Shown: positions 43,064 through 52,870 of the stretch, in pieces
Numbering within the stretch: position 1 is the stretch's first letter
Layout: each line of letters begins with the position of its first letter
Origin: an uncultured Sphingomonadaceae bacterium
GTDB lineage: Bacteria; Pseudomonadota; Alphaproteobacteria; Sphingomonadales; Sphingomonadaceae
NCBI GenBank assembly: GCA_947493215.1
Contig: CANLQE010000001.1
Coordinates: 806,001-870,000, forward strand
Length of the DNA stretch: 64,000 nt
Direction: 5' to 3'
Translations under genes and position numbers: made by a program
The notes under the pieces: model-generated
The model's database searches: none
What the model was told of the DNA's origin: nothing
Seen by the model: only the letters and a program-made list of their open reading frames with translations

Positions 43064-43810
43064 ATGATCGATAAAGTAATAATCCTGAGCGCCGGTCAAG
43101 GCTCCCGGCTGTTGCCGTTGACGGCAGAGCGGCCTAAATGTCTGATTGATTTTTCGGGCAAGAGCCTGATTGCCTGGCAAATAGAGATGCTGACGGCTGG
43201 CGGGGTGAGCGAATTTCATGTCGTGACCGGCTTTATGACCGATATGGTTGAAGCTGAACTGGAGCAGCTCAAGCAGGCAGGCACCAACATCACGGTGCAT
43301 TTCAATCCGTTTTTTAAAGTCGCTGACAATCTCGGCAGTTGCTGGATTGTGCGGGATATTATGGACGGTGATTTCATGATTCTCAACGGTGACACTTTGA
43401 TTTCGCCCGAGATCATCGCGACCGCTCAGCAGACAGAGAATTGGCCGATTACCGTCACGGTCGATATCAAGGACCATTATGACAGCGATGATATGAAAGT
43501 GTCGCTCGACGGGGATCGGTTGACGGCCATCGGCAAAACATTGACGGCAGAACAAAGCCATGCGGAATCCATCGGTTTTCTGGCTTTCCGGGGGGAAGGC
43601 GGCGCGCTGTTTCGTGAGAAGGTACGCGAATTCATGCGTACGCCCGCTGGTGTGGAAAACTGGTATCTCAAGATTATCGATGCGCTAGCGCCCAGTGAAC
43701 GGGTCGGCACTGTATCAATCCAGGGCCATGATTGGGCCGAGGTCGATTTTCTCAACGATGTGGAAACGGCGACAGCTCTTACAGATCAGTGGCTGGGAAA
43801 ACCGAATTAA
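43064..43810 (+). CDS. Sugar-phosphate or phosphocholine-type cytidylyltransferase
   Basis: A 248-residue nucleotidyltransferase. The N-terminal ILSAGQGSRLLPLTAERPKCLIDF is the classical loop shared by sugar-1-phosphate and LicC-like phosphocholine cytidylyltransferases. LILNGDTLISPEI holds the metal-binding Asp, and the C-terminal DWAEVDFLNDVETA is the second metal site. The short length, without a left-handed helix, favours the LicC/inositol-phosphate type over glucose-1-phosphate enzymes. Paired with a CDP-alcohol phosphotransferase 1.2 kb downstream on the opposite strand, a CDP-activated product is likely. Confidence 0.85.
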   Translation: MIDKVIILSAGQGSRLLPLTAERPKCLIDFSGKSLIAWQIEMLTAGGVSEFHVVTGFMTDMVEAELEQLKQAGTNITVHFNPFFKVADNLGSCWIVRDIMDGDFMILNGDTLISPEIIATAQQTENWPITVTVDIKDHYDSDDMKVSLDGDRLTAIGKTLTAEQSHAESIGFLAFRGEGGALFREKVREFMRTPAGVENWYLKIIDALAPSERVGTVSIQGHDWAEVDFLNDVETATALTDQWLGKPN

Positions 43811-44241
43811 TTCGCAAAGCCTGATTTTAGCCAAGCGCTCATGCCAGAAATCTGCTCGTCCGATAGCTTGACGGCCTCACCAAGCGCCGGCGGGCCTGGC
43901 CAGGCTTTGTCATCGAAATCTTGCCCCATCCATTCCCGGGTGCCTTCATAGCGCGGGATGAGGTGGAAATGAACATGTGGATCGACCATCATCAACATCA
44001 ACCAATTGAGCTTCTGATGGGATACCAGACTTCCGAGTGCCGATGATACGTCAGTCGTTACCATTTTCAGTTCAGAAAAATGGTCGGGTGACAGAGCACC
44101 GAAATCTTCGGCATCGGACTTGGCCGCGACCACTAGCGAACCCAATGTTACTTGCGCCGGGCGTAGCAGGACGACCCAATGATCATAGTCCTTCACCAAG
44201 GTAGCCGGATAGCCGAACTTTTTGATGGTATCGTTGATCAT
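43807..44241 (-). CDS. HIT-family hydrolase or transferase
   Basis: About 144 residues from the ATG at 44241; the track start at 44277 extends upstream without support, while an AAGGA just upstream supports 44241. The histidine triad DPHVHFHLIPRY carries the HxHxH nucleotide-binding signature. HIT enzymes split or transfer nucleoside phosphates. Four bases separate it from the CDP-alcohol transferase upstream, so a role in handling CMP or CDP-type intermediates of that enzyme is a reasonable inference. Its end overlaps the cytidylyltransferase by four bases, tail to tail. Confidence 0.85.
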   Translation of the reverse strand: MINDTIKKFGYPATLVKDYDHWVVLLRPAQVTLGSLVVAAKSDAEDFGALSPDHFSELKMVTTDVSSALGSLVSHQKLNWLMLMMVDPHVHFHLIPRYEGTREWMGQDFDDKAWPGPPALGEAVKLSDEQISGMSAWLKSGFAN

Positions 44242-44245
44242 CCGC

Positions 44246-45343
44246 CTATCCTTGCTCTTGTTCCAGCCATGACACAATTTGACCGCCGCGCATTTTCACC
44301 AAACCGGCCTGTAATATCTGAACCATATGAACCGCGAGCGATATTAACGTCCACCACGCGACGGCGATTAATCCGATGTCGGGTCGCCCGAAGATCATGG
44401 ACACAAACAGCAAGGCCATATTGGGATTGCGCCGTGCCGTGATCAGGCGGAACCAAGAATCCATTGGTCGCCAGACATGAATATGTTGACCAAAGGCGCG
44501 GATGAAAATGCCTTCAATGATGCGTTGCAGGACATAGCCGCCTATAATGACGATAAGTACCAAGCTGAGCTGACCCTCTGGCAATGCTAATCCGACCGTG
44601 CCAAGGCCTAGTGCCCAAGCCACCCACCAGAAAGGCGGATGGACGAGATCGAGGCCGTGATCGAAAATATTGCCCCAATATGAAGATGTGATGGTGCAAC
44701 GGGCGAGCTTGCCATCGACGGTATCCAGCACCATAAACACAAAACCCGCCGCCATGCCGGACCAGAAATAGCCGTAATAAAATAGGAATGTCGCGGCGAT
44801 ACAACCGATTGCTCCGATGCCGGTGACCATATTGGGCGTCATCCCGATGCGGGCGGCAAAGCGGGTCAGAACCAGTGCCAGTTCCGGCCAGAGATATTTA
44901 GTCAAAACATCAGTGACACCCTTATAAGCCCCAAAATAACTTTGCCGCTCAATATCTTTGACTGTTGCCGCGGTTAGTTTCCGGACAAAGGGTGTTTCCA
45001 GTTTGCGCAGCGCAGGATTGTGGATGCGCGGTCCATCGCGATATTCCATGACCGTCGCGCCGACCGGCACGCGCTTCTCATTGAGTGCCTCAGCATCATC
45101 TTCATCTTGCAGATGTGCAAGTACTGGCACGCCGTCGAAAGTAAGCACCGTTCCCGGGTTCTCATGGACATATCGCATCCATTGCGGGTCAGAAACAAAG
45201 GTCAGATTGGCCCATAGCTGAGCGTTCTTGTCCCCCTGCAATGTTTCAGCAAGGCGGCGATTCCGCTCCGCATTATTCATGCCCCATATCAGCGTGTCAT
45301 TTTCGCCGTGCAGCAAAAGAGTCACGCCGTTTTTGGTTTGCAT
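44246..45343 (-). CDS. CDP-alcohol phosphotransferase with N-terminal extension
   Basis: A 365-residue membrane enzyme. The CDP-alcohol phosphotransferase signature D-x2-D-G-x2-A-R-x8-G-x3-D-x3-D is perfect: DTVDGKLARCTITSSYWGNI then FDHGLD. About six helices surround it. The first 130 residues are soluble, with LLLHGENDTLIWGMNNAERN and VLTFDGVPVLAHLQDED, a domain I do not recognise with certainty; in family relatives this position can hold a nucleotidyltransferase-like domain, and here the loop motif is missing, so it may be a decayed one. The DVLTKYLWPELALVLTRFAAR linker is typical of inositol-phosphate type enzymes. Product unknown. Confidence 0.85.
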   Translation of the reverse strand: MQTKNGVTLLLHGENDTLIWGMNNAERNRRLAETLQGDKNAQLWANLTFVSDPQWMRYVHENPGTVLTFDGVPVLAHLQDEDDAEALNEKRVPVGATVMEYRDGPRIHNPALRKLETPFVRKLTAATVKDIERQSYFGAYKGVTDVLTKYLWPELALVLTRFAARIGMTPNMVTGIGAIGCIAATFLFYYGYFWSGMAAGFVFMVLDTVDGKLARCTITSSYWGNIFDHGLDLVHPPFWWVAWALGLGTVGLALPEGQLSLVLIVIIGGYVLQRIIEGIFIRAFGQHIHVWRPMDSWFRLITARRNPNMALLFVSMIFGRPDIGLIAVAWWTLISLAVHMVQILQAGLVKMRGGQIVSWLEQEQG

Positions 45344-45649
45344 AGATTTTGTCCTGTCGTAATTTCTGATAATGTGGGCAGCAATTTCATAAATACCAGT
45401 GTTACGATGGCGTTAGCAGGAAAATAGGGCATTTTAGAATCGAAAAAGAGGCAAGCTGCCCCAAACAAACGAGCATTGCTGCATTATCAAAACTGTCAGC
45501 GTCTCATCTTTCGTTGGTTTTCCTCGACTTAGATATGGTTTGATCATTGATTTCAGTCATTGAATTTGGCGAGAAACCGGCTATATCCGGTGCCACATAT
45601 AAAAATTTAAACGCGACACCTATTATTTCGCCAAGACAAGAGATTATCG
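45344..45649. other. Intergenic region upstream of sdhB
   Basis: About 306 bases, AT-rich, without a gene. It contains the hairpin ACCGG-CTATAT-CCGGT at 45576-45591 and TTGAAT about 17 bases before TATATC, which could be the sdhB promoter overlapping an operator. The CDP-alcohol gene promoter must also lie here. Confidence 0.5.
45576..45591. promoter_or_regulatory. Short dyad in the sdhB upstream region
   Basis: ACCGGCTATATCCGGT, five-base arms around CTATAT, 59 bases before the sdhB ATG and overlapping a possible -10 element. No second instance was noticed in the window. Confidence 0.35.
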
Positions 45650-46432
45650 ATGGCAACTTTTACGCTTCCGAAAAACAGCAAGATCCGCAAGACAGGCGAA
45701 GTGCATGAAGCGCTGAGCGCTGGTAAGTCGCGTGCCTTTAAAGTTTATCGCTATGATCCGGATAGTGGCGAAAACCCGCGCTATGACACCTTTAAAATCG
45801 ATACCGATGATTGCGGGCCGATGGTCCTTGATGCGCTGATCAAGATGAAAAGCGATCAGGATTCGACTTTGACCTTCCGTCGGTCTTGTCGCGAAGGCAT
45901 TTGTGGGTCTTGCGCAATGAATATCGATGGCAAAAACGGCCTCGCTTGTACCACCGCGATTGAAGATTGCGGCAAGGAAGTAAAAATCACGCCGCTGCCG
46001 CATATGGAAGTGATCAAGGATTTGGTTCCTGATTTCACCCATTTTTATGCGCAATATGCTTCCATCCAACCATGGTTGAAGACGGTCACACCGACGCCAT
46101 CGGGTAAAGAGCGGCTGCAGTCTCCTGAAGATCGCGCCAAACTTGATGGTCTTTATGAGTGTATTTTGTGCGCATGTTGCCAGACCAGTTGTCCGAGCTA
46201 TTGGTGGAATTCCGACAAGTTTCTTGGTCCTGCTATCTTGCTACAAGCCTATCGCTGGCTTGCGGATAGCCGAGATGAAATGACTGGCGAGCGGCTTGAT
46301 GAATTGGAAGATCCATTCCGCCTCTATCGTTGCCACACGATTATGAACTGTGCCAATGCCTGTCCAAAGGGCTTATCGCCAGCCAAGGCGATTGCCGAGA
46401 TCAAGAAGATGACAGCAGCCCGAGAGGTTTGA
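45650..46432 (+). CDS. sdhB: Succinate dehydrogenase iron-sulfur subunit
   Basis: A 260-residue subunit of respiratory complex II that carries electrons from the flavoprotein to the quinone site. The [2Fe-2S] motif is [15 protein letters not shown], and the [4Fe-4S] and [3Fe-4S] motifs are [17 protein letters not shown] and [17 protein letters not shown]. Length is normal. The sdhC, sdhD and sdhA genes are not next to it in this window, so the complex is encoded in more than one place. The next gene is a thioesterase. Confidence 0.96.
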   Translation: MATFTLPKNSKIRKTGEVHEALSAGKSRAFKVYRYDPDSGENPRYDTFKIDTDDCGPMVLDALIKMKSDQDSTLTFRRSCREGICGSCAMNIDGKNGLACTTAIEDCGKEVKITPLPHMEVIKDLVPDFTHFYAQYASIQPWLKTVTPTPSGKERLQSPEDRAKLDGLYECILCACCQTSCPSYWWNSDKFLGPAILLQAYRWLADSRDEMTGERLDELEDPFRLYRCHTIMNCANACPKGLSPAKAIAEIKKMTAAREV

Positions 46433-46467
46433 TATTTGGTCGATGCTAACGGGCTGGCAAAAATTTG

Positions 46468-46959
46468 ATGGCTGACCCTGAACCTGAATTTTTCACAAGC
46501 GAACCAGATTCGGATCATCCCGGCTGGTACCACTGGAAATTGAAAGACCCCGAGTGCTATAATAGTTTTCTGGGCCCAATGATCATGCGGCGCGGCGGTG
46601 ACGGTGTTGCAGATACTATCGCCCGCATTCGTATGTTTCCCGAACGGCAGCACCGCAATCTTGGTAATGTTGTCCATGGCGGAACCATGATGGGTTTTAT
46701 CGATTGTGCCTTATTTGCCGCCATGCGGGTGCTCGATATCGGACCATCCGGCTTTGCGGTTACCTTAGAATTACAGACCCATTTTATTGGGGCGGCTCGA
46801 CTGCATGAACCGCTAGAAGCGCAAGTTGAGATTGCTCGCGAGACAGGACGTTTTCTGTTTCTCCGCGGTCTCGTCGTGCAGGGGGAAGATCAAGAAAATA
46901 TGGCTTCTTATACCGCCATCGTCAAGAAAGCGCCGCCTCAAAAACCGGCGCCTAAATGA
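46468..46959 (+). CDS. PaaI-family hotdog thioesterase
   Basis: A 163-residue acyl-CoA thioesterase-like protein. The hotdog motif is HRNLGNVVHGGTMMGFIDCALF, with the catalytic region in VVHGG, then VTLELQTHFIGAARLHEPLEAQ. Substrate is unknown; PaaI relatives act on aryl- or medium acyl-CoAs. The track start at 46465 is a TTG directly before the ATG at 46468, which I use. It sits between sdhB and zapE, seven bases before the latter. Confidence 0.86.
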   Translation: MADPEPEFFTSEPDSDHPGWYHWKLKDPECYNSFLGPMIMRRGGDGVADTIARIRMFPERQHRNLGNVVHGGTMMGFIDCALFAAMRVLDIGPSGFAVTLELQTHFIGAARLHEPLEAQVEIARETGRFLFLRGLVVQGEDQENMASYTAIVKKAPPQKPAPK

Positions 46960-46966
46960 CCAACGC

Positions 46967-48088
46967 ATGACCGGATTCTATGCGCGCTATCAAGCGCTCA
47001 TCGCAAATGATGAGTTGAAGCCGGACGCTGATCAGGACGCTTGCGCGCAGCGTCTTGCCCAATTGCAGGATGAGCTTGAAGCGATTCCCCCACGAGGCAG
47101 CGTGCTGTGGCGCATGTTTTCGAAGAAGCCAACGGCGCCGCGCGGTATCTATATGTGGGGCGGCGTGGGCCGCGGTAAGTCTATGTTGATGGATTTATTC
47201 TACGATAATCTTCGGATTAACCGAAAGAAACGCGCGCATTTTCATGAGTTTATGCTCGATGTCCATGCTCGGTTGAATGAGGAGCGCAAGAAGGAGCAGG
47301 GCGATCCGATCCTGCCGGTTGTTGCGTCGCTGGCCAATGAAGCCCGGTTCCTGGCCTTTGATGAAATGGTAGTCAATAACAGCGCCGACGCGATGATCAT
47401 GTCGCGACTGTTTACCGGGCTGGTCGAAGCTGGTGTGACCCTGATCGCGACGTCCAATCGTCCGCCGGTTGATCTGTACAAAGATGGTCTTAATCGCGAG
47501 CATTTCTTGCCTTTCATCGACCTGTTACAGAACCGCCTGGATGTTATCTCACTCAATGGCCCGACCGATTACCGTCGCGAGCGGCTCGGCGGCGTTGATC
47601 TGTGGCATGTGCCCAATGGCGAAGCGGCGACCAAGGCGTTGAGCGAGGCGTTTTTCCGTCTGACTGACTATCCACCGGAAGACCGTGACCATGTTCCATC
47701 TGAAGAACTGGCTGTCCAAGGCGCCCGTTCCATGCATGTGCCCAAGACGCTAAAGGGCGTTGCAGTCTTTTCGTTTAAACGGCTTTGTGCAGAGGCCCGG
47801 GGAGCGCCCGACTATCTGGCGATTGCGCGGCATTATCATAGTGTGATTATTGTCGGTATTCCGGTCCTCTCCAAAGAAAATCGCAACGAGGCAGCGCGCT
47901 TTGTGACACTCATCGACGCGCTGTACGAGTATCGGGTCAAGCTGCTGGCCAGTGCCGATGCTGAACCCGATGCGCTTTATCCTGAAGGCGACGGGTCGTT
48001 TGAATTTGTCCGCACCGCGTCGCGGCTGGTCGAGATGCAATCCGACGACTATCTCGCGCTGGGTCATGGATCGGCCGAAGCTTCTTGA
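46967..48088 (+). CDS. zapE: ZapE/AFG1-family ATPase
   Basis: A 373-residue ATPase related to E. coli ZapE and yeast Afg1. The start MTGFYARYQALIANDELKPD at 46967 matches the family; the track start at 46826 is in the previous gene. Walker A is GGVGRGKSMLMDLFYD, Walker B is ARFLAFDEMVVNN, and ATSNRPPVDLYKDGLNREHF then FLPFIDLLQ is the characteristic downstream block. ZapE acts at the Z-ring during division in E. coli, and Afg1 helps mitochondrial protein quality control. It is co-directional with the thioesterase and sdhB. Confidence 0.93.
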   Translation: MTGFYARYQALIANDELKPDADQDACAQRLAQLQDELEAIPPRGSVLWRMFSKKPTAPRGIYMWGGVGRGKSMLMDLFYDNLRINRKKRAHFHEFMLDVHARLNEERKKEQGDPILPVVASLANEARFLAFDEMVVNNSADAMIMSRLFTGLVEAGVTLIATSNRPPVDLYKDGLNREHFLPFIDLLQNRLDVISLNGPTDYRRERLGGVDLWHVPNGEAATKALSEAFFRLTDYPPEDRDHVPSEELAVQGARSMHVPKTLKGVAVFSFKRLCAEARGAPDYLAIARHYHSVIIVGIPVLSKENRNEAARFVTLIDALYEYRVKLLASADAEPDALYPEGDGSFEFVRTASRLVEMQSDDYLALGHGSAEAS

Positions 48089-48089
48089 T

Positions 48090-49142
48090 TTAAAGCAAGC
48101 TTAAACTGTCTAGATCCAGCGCCATTTGCGCTGGCCGTTCGGCCATCACCGCAAACATTTCATCGCCCCGTTCGGTTTGCTCCACATGGATGGACGCGTT
48201 GATCGCCATTATGAAGCCTGAAAAGGCGAGGCGGCGATAATCCTTCCAGAACGCATCGTGATCTTGTTCGACACCTCGGGCTGCTAACTGAGAGAGATAG
48301 TCTTTCACCAGCGCCTTTTCCGTCTCTGCCCGTTGTACTGGATCGGCAAAACTGGTCCCGATAAGATAGGCGATATCGCTCGCGCCGTTGCCCAAAGTGG
48401 CGGTCTGCCAGTCCACCAAAATGGCTCGTTTGCCGCCGTCATCAAACAGAATGTTATCTAACCGCATGTCGCTATGGGTGATACAGGGATTGGCTGGTTC
48501 GGCATCAAGATAGGTACCAAATTTTGCGATAAGCTCAGCGCCCATATCCAATATATCAGTGCTTAGCCTGTCGGCGAAACGCTTACAAAATTCCGGGTAA
48601 ATAGCAGGCAGTGATTGCCGCATGTAATCGCCGTTGCCTTGTCCATGCAGCAGCCAGCTATGATCTTCCAACATTCCGGTTTTTGGGCGATAGCTGTGGA
48701 GGACAGCGGCTTCCCGAATCGCCGATTGCACCTGCGTCAGCGTCGCTCCGGCCAGTTGATCACCTTGCTGAGCGGGCGCCATATCTTCGAGCATCAGGAC
48801 AAATTGAGTCTCATCCTCGCCAATGGCGGCATGATAACAACGCGGGCAACCGACGCCAGAATCCCCGGCAACATCGCGATACCAGCCCACCTCCATATCA
48901 TAGAGGTGGAAGATCGCGGCGGCGCCCCGGCTGATCGGATCGGCACTCGGACATTTGGCGACAAAGCTGTCGGGATATCCGGTATCTTGCCAGTCACAGG
49001 TGAAGCGAAAGCTGTCACAAACCTGTCCAGTTCCCACTGGCTTGTGGGTCAGCGACTGGAGCGATCCTGACGGCGCACCAAAAACGCCCTCAACCCAGCG
49101 CGGATCAAATTCTTCCGGGCGAAGCGGGAATGCGGCGCTCAT
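48090..49142 (-). CDS. Phosphotransferase of the APH/choline kinase-like family
   Basis: A 350-residue kinase-fold protein. The catalytic Asp and metal region are HSDMRLDNILFDDGGKRAILVDWQT, with a Brenner-type loop HSDxxxxN and the DxD-like VDW. A hydrophobic ATP-pocket stretch is seen near VCDSFRFTCDW and DSFVAKCPSADP. It belongs to the broad family that includes aminoglycoside kinases and ecdysteroid kinase-like enzymes; the true substrate is probably not an antibiotic. The start overlaps the stop of the 366-residue upstream gene by four bases (ATGA), so both are likely used together. Confidence 0.8.
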   Translation of the reverse strand: MSAAFPLRPEEFDPRWVEGVFGAPSGSLQSLTHKPVGTGQVCDSFRFTCDWQDTGYPDSFVAKCPSADPISRGAAAIFHLYDMEVGWYRDVAGDSGVGCPRCYHAAIGEDETQFVLMLEDMAPAQQGDQLAGATLTQVQSAIREAAVLHSYRPKTGMLEDHSWLLHGQGNGDYMRQSLPAIYPEFCKRFADRLSTDILDMGAELIAKFGTYLDAEPANPCITHSDMRLDNILFDDGGKRAILVDWQTATLGNGASDIAYLIGTSFADPVQRAETEKALVKDYLSQLAARGVEQDHDAFWKDYRRLAFSGFIMAINASIHVEQTERGDEMFAVMAERPAQMALDLDSLSLL

Positions 49143-50239
49143 GCTGCAGGGTGCAGCAGGTCGGTCAACCCGCTGGTCTTGTGGGGTCCGACAAATAGTT
49201 GTTCAACAATTCCAACGCCTTCATGGCTTTCATCGCCGCTGGTTAGCACCGCATCGCTGAGCGCCTGGATATGAATATAGAGCATGTCATGGTCTGGTAT
49301 ATTGCCCAGATCAATCACATCATAAGCGGTTTCCAGCGGGCCGTGATCCATTCCGTGGCCCCAGACCGGATGCATATAGCCGAGGCCCGACATATAGAAG
49401 GTCCGCGTCGCATCGTCGGTGCGCGGTGTGATGGAAAGCGTCCCGTCGGCGGCTGGCAAATCAATCTGCTTCACGCGCCGGGTGCCGGAATGATAGCTGA
49501 GATCAAAGCTGCCCGGTTCAAATTCCTGCCGCTCGCCCTCGATGGCATCAACGACTCCGCGACGATTCCATGGCAGCCCTTCGCCATCATCATTGCTGTG
49601 AAAGAAACAGGCGTGACTGTCGAAATTGAGCGGCGTCCATAACCACCAGAATTGCGGCAAGGCGCCAGCGGGCGGGGGCTGGGATTCGGGTGAACCAACC
49701 GGCCTGATACCCCAGCTGCGGTCGCGGGTGCCGCGATGCAATTCGGGGGATAAGGCGATGTCTTGTCCATCGGCTGTTATCGTCCCGGACCAGCCGCCAT
49801 TTTGGGTCATGCGGGTATAGTCCATCACCATGCGCGGTCCATCGCGGCGAATGAAGCGCGGTTCCTCAATCGGTATGTGGCGCGCGGTGAAGCGGATGTC
49901 TGCGGTGATCAGGCTGTCATTGCCTGTGACAATCAGGCGCAGCTCCTGCAATGGCTGAACTATCTCAACCGTGATCGGCCCGACGCTGAGATCGAGCCGC
50001 TCACTGCCCATGCGTTTGGAAGCGCGCAGATTATGTTGTTTGCCGTCTATCGACACGCAGAAGGCAGCGTCCATGATATCGAGCTGGGGATAGACGCCCA
50101 AGGCCGCGGCGAAGAAAATACTGCCATCCGCGCTATAACCGTTGAAGAAATAGCGGTCGTAGAAATTGCGGTTGTCGCCGGACACGGCCATCGGTTCCGG
50201 CGTCTGGTGCAGCGGATAATCGTCGCCTTTGCTCAGCAT
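49139..50239 (-). CDS. Conserved protein of unknown function paired with the kinase-like gene
   Basis: A 366-residue soluble protein with a beta-rich, lipocalin-like pattern: VSIDGKQHNLRASKRMGSERL, GTRDRSWGIRPVG, QFWWLWTPLNFDSHACFFHSND and a C-terminal GHGMDHGPLETAYDVIDLG. HxxW and DRSWG stretches recall hydroxyneurosporene-dehydratase (CrtC)-like and AttH-like folds, but I cannot name a function. Pairs of such proteins with kinase-like genes are, to my memory, common in sphingomonads and actinobacteria with sterol- or aromatic-degrading habits; this is weak. It is the first gene of the pair. Confidence 0.6.
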   Translation of the reverse strand: MLSKGDDYPLHQTPEPMAVSGDNRNFYDRYFFNGYSADGSIFFAAALGVYPQLDIMDAAFCVSIDGKQHNLRASKRMGSERLDLSVGPITVEIVQPLQELRLIVTGNDSLITADIRFTARHIPIEEPRFIRRDGPRMVMDYTRMTQNGGWSGTITADGQDIALSPELHRGTRDRSWGIRPVGSPESQPPPAGALPQFWWLWTPLNFDSHACFFHSNDDGEGLPWNRRGVVDAIEGERQEFEPGSFDLSYHSGTRRVKQIDLPAADGTLSITPRTDDATRTFYMSGLGYMHPVWGHGMDHGPLETAYDVIDLGNIPDHDMLYIHIQALSDAVLTSGDESHEGVGIVEQLFVGPHKTSGLTDLLHPAA

Positions 50240-51630
<1,391 letters not shown>

Positions 51631-51631
<1 letters not shown>

Positions 51632-51927
51632 TGCTTGGAGACGCAGTTGGCTGGCTGTCGCTTTTAATTTTGGCGATCGCGTCATTGGCTACACTAGCCT
51701 TTAGTATCTTAGGAAAAGGTCAAAATAGCGTCTATTCATTTCTGCTGACTTTGGTTGCTATGTTAGGTCTCATGTCTGTTCAGAATGGCGGCCTCAATAT
51801 GTTTGCTTTTGTAATTGGGGCATCTTTTTGGCTTGGTCTAATTGGGTTTTCTAGTTTGATCATTTGGGTAGTGAAAACCAGATACGAAAATGCAGAGTGC
51901 TTGAATAAAAAATTGGAGAACAACTAA
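51631..51927 (+). CDS. Small AT-rich membrane protein between mdh and sucD
   Basis: A 98-residue hydrophobic protein with three predicted helices: LSLLILAIASLATLAFSIL, VYSFLLTLVAMLGLMS and MFAFVIGASFWLGLIGFSSL, then a short charged tail. The ATG at 51631 shares one base with the mdh stop (TGATG), so it is probably translated. Composition is visibly more AT-rich than the neighbouring TCA genes, pointing to recent arrival or drift. No family recognised; the position is where sucC would be expected. Confidence 0.7.
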
Positions 51928-52818
51928 ATGTCTATCCTAATCGACAAGAATACCAAAGTTATCACCCAAGGCATGACCGGCAATACCGGGACATTCCATA
52001 CCGAACAGGCTTTGGCTTATGGCACGCAAATGGTCGCTGGCGTTACGCCGGGCAAGGGTGGCACGACCCATATCGGCCTGCCCAACTATAACACTGTGGA
52101 AGAAGCCAAGCACGCAACCGGCGCGACCGCTTCGGTCGTTTATGTCCCGCCACCGTTCGCAGCGGACTCGATCCTCGAAGCAATTGACGCTGAGATTGAA
52201 TTGATCGTTGCGATTACCGAAGGTGTTCCGGTACTCGACATGGTTCGTGTGAAGCGCGCGCTGGAAGGCTCCAAGTCGCGCCTTATCGGTCCTAACTGCC
52301 CCGGCGTTTTGACCCCGGACGAATGCAAGATCGGCATCATGCCCGGCAGCATCTTCCAAAAAGGGTCTGTCGGTGTTGTCTCACGTTCCGGTACGCTCAC
52401 CTATGAAGCGGTGCATCAGACCACAGCGGTTGGCCTTGGCCAGACCACGGCGGTTGGCATTGGCGGTGACCCGGTCAATGGCACCAACTTTATCGACGTT
52501 CTCGAACTCTTCCTTGCGGACGATGAAACCAAGTCGATCATCATGATCGGCGAAATCGGCGGCAGCGCAGAAGAAGAAGCGGCGCAATTTATCGCTGACG
52601 AAGCCAAAAAAGGTCGCAGCAAACCGATGGTTGGCTTTATCGCAGGTCTCACGGCACCTCCGGGCCGCCGCATGGGCCACGCGGGCGCGATTGTGTCTGG
52701 CGGTCAAGGCGGCGCGGAAGACAAGATTGCGGCGATGGAAGCGGCGGGCATTCGCGTGTCACCGTCACCAAGCGAACTGGGCACTACGCTCGACGCAATG
52801 CTGAAAGAAACGGTCTAG
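51928..52818 (+). CDS. sucD: Succinyl-CoA synthetase alpha subunit
   Basis: A 296-residue subunit that carries the phospho-His of succinyl-CoA ligase. CoA-binding [15 protein letters not shown] and [13 protein letters not shown] lead to the active-site block [17 protein letters not shown], where the His is phosphorylated. GGAGAACAAC lies before the ATG. It normally pairs with the beta subunit SucC; here the space upstream is taken by the small membrane ORF instead. sucA follows 52 bases downstream. Confidence 0.96.
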   Translation: MSILIDKNTKVITQGMTGNTGTFHTEQALAYGTQMVAGVTPGKGGTTHIGLPNYNTVEEAKHATGATASVVYVPPPFAADSILEAIDAEIELIVAITEGVPVLDMVRVKRALEGSKSRLIGPNCPGVLTPDECKIGIMPGSIFQKGSVGVVSRSGTLTYEAVHQTTAVGLGQTTAVGIGGDPVNGTNFIDVLELFLADDETKSIIMIGEIGGSAEEEAAQFIADEAKKGRSKPMVGFIAGLTAPPGRRMGHAGAIVSGGQGGAEDKIAAMEAAGIRVSPSPSELGTTLDAMLKETV

Positions 52819-52870
52819 AATATTTGGCCCTCTGCGTGCGCAGGGGGCCTCCCTCCCCAAGGAACAGATC

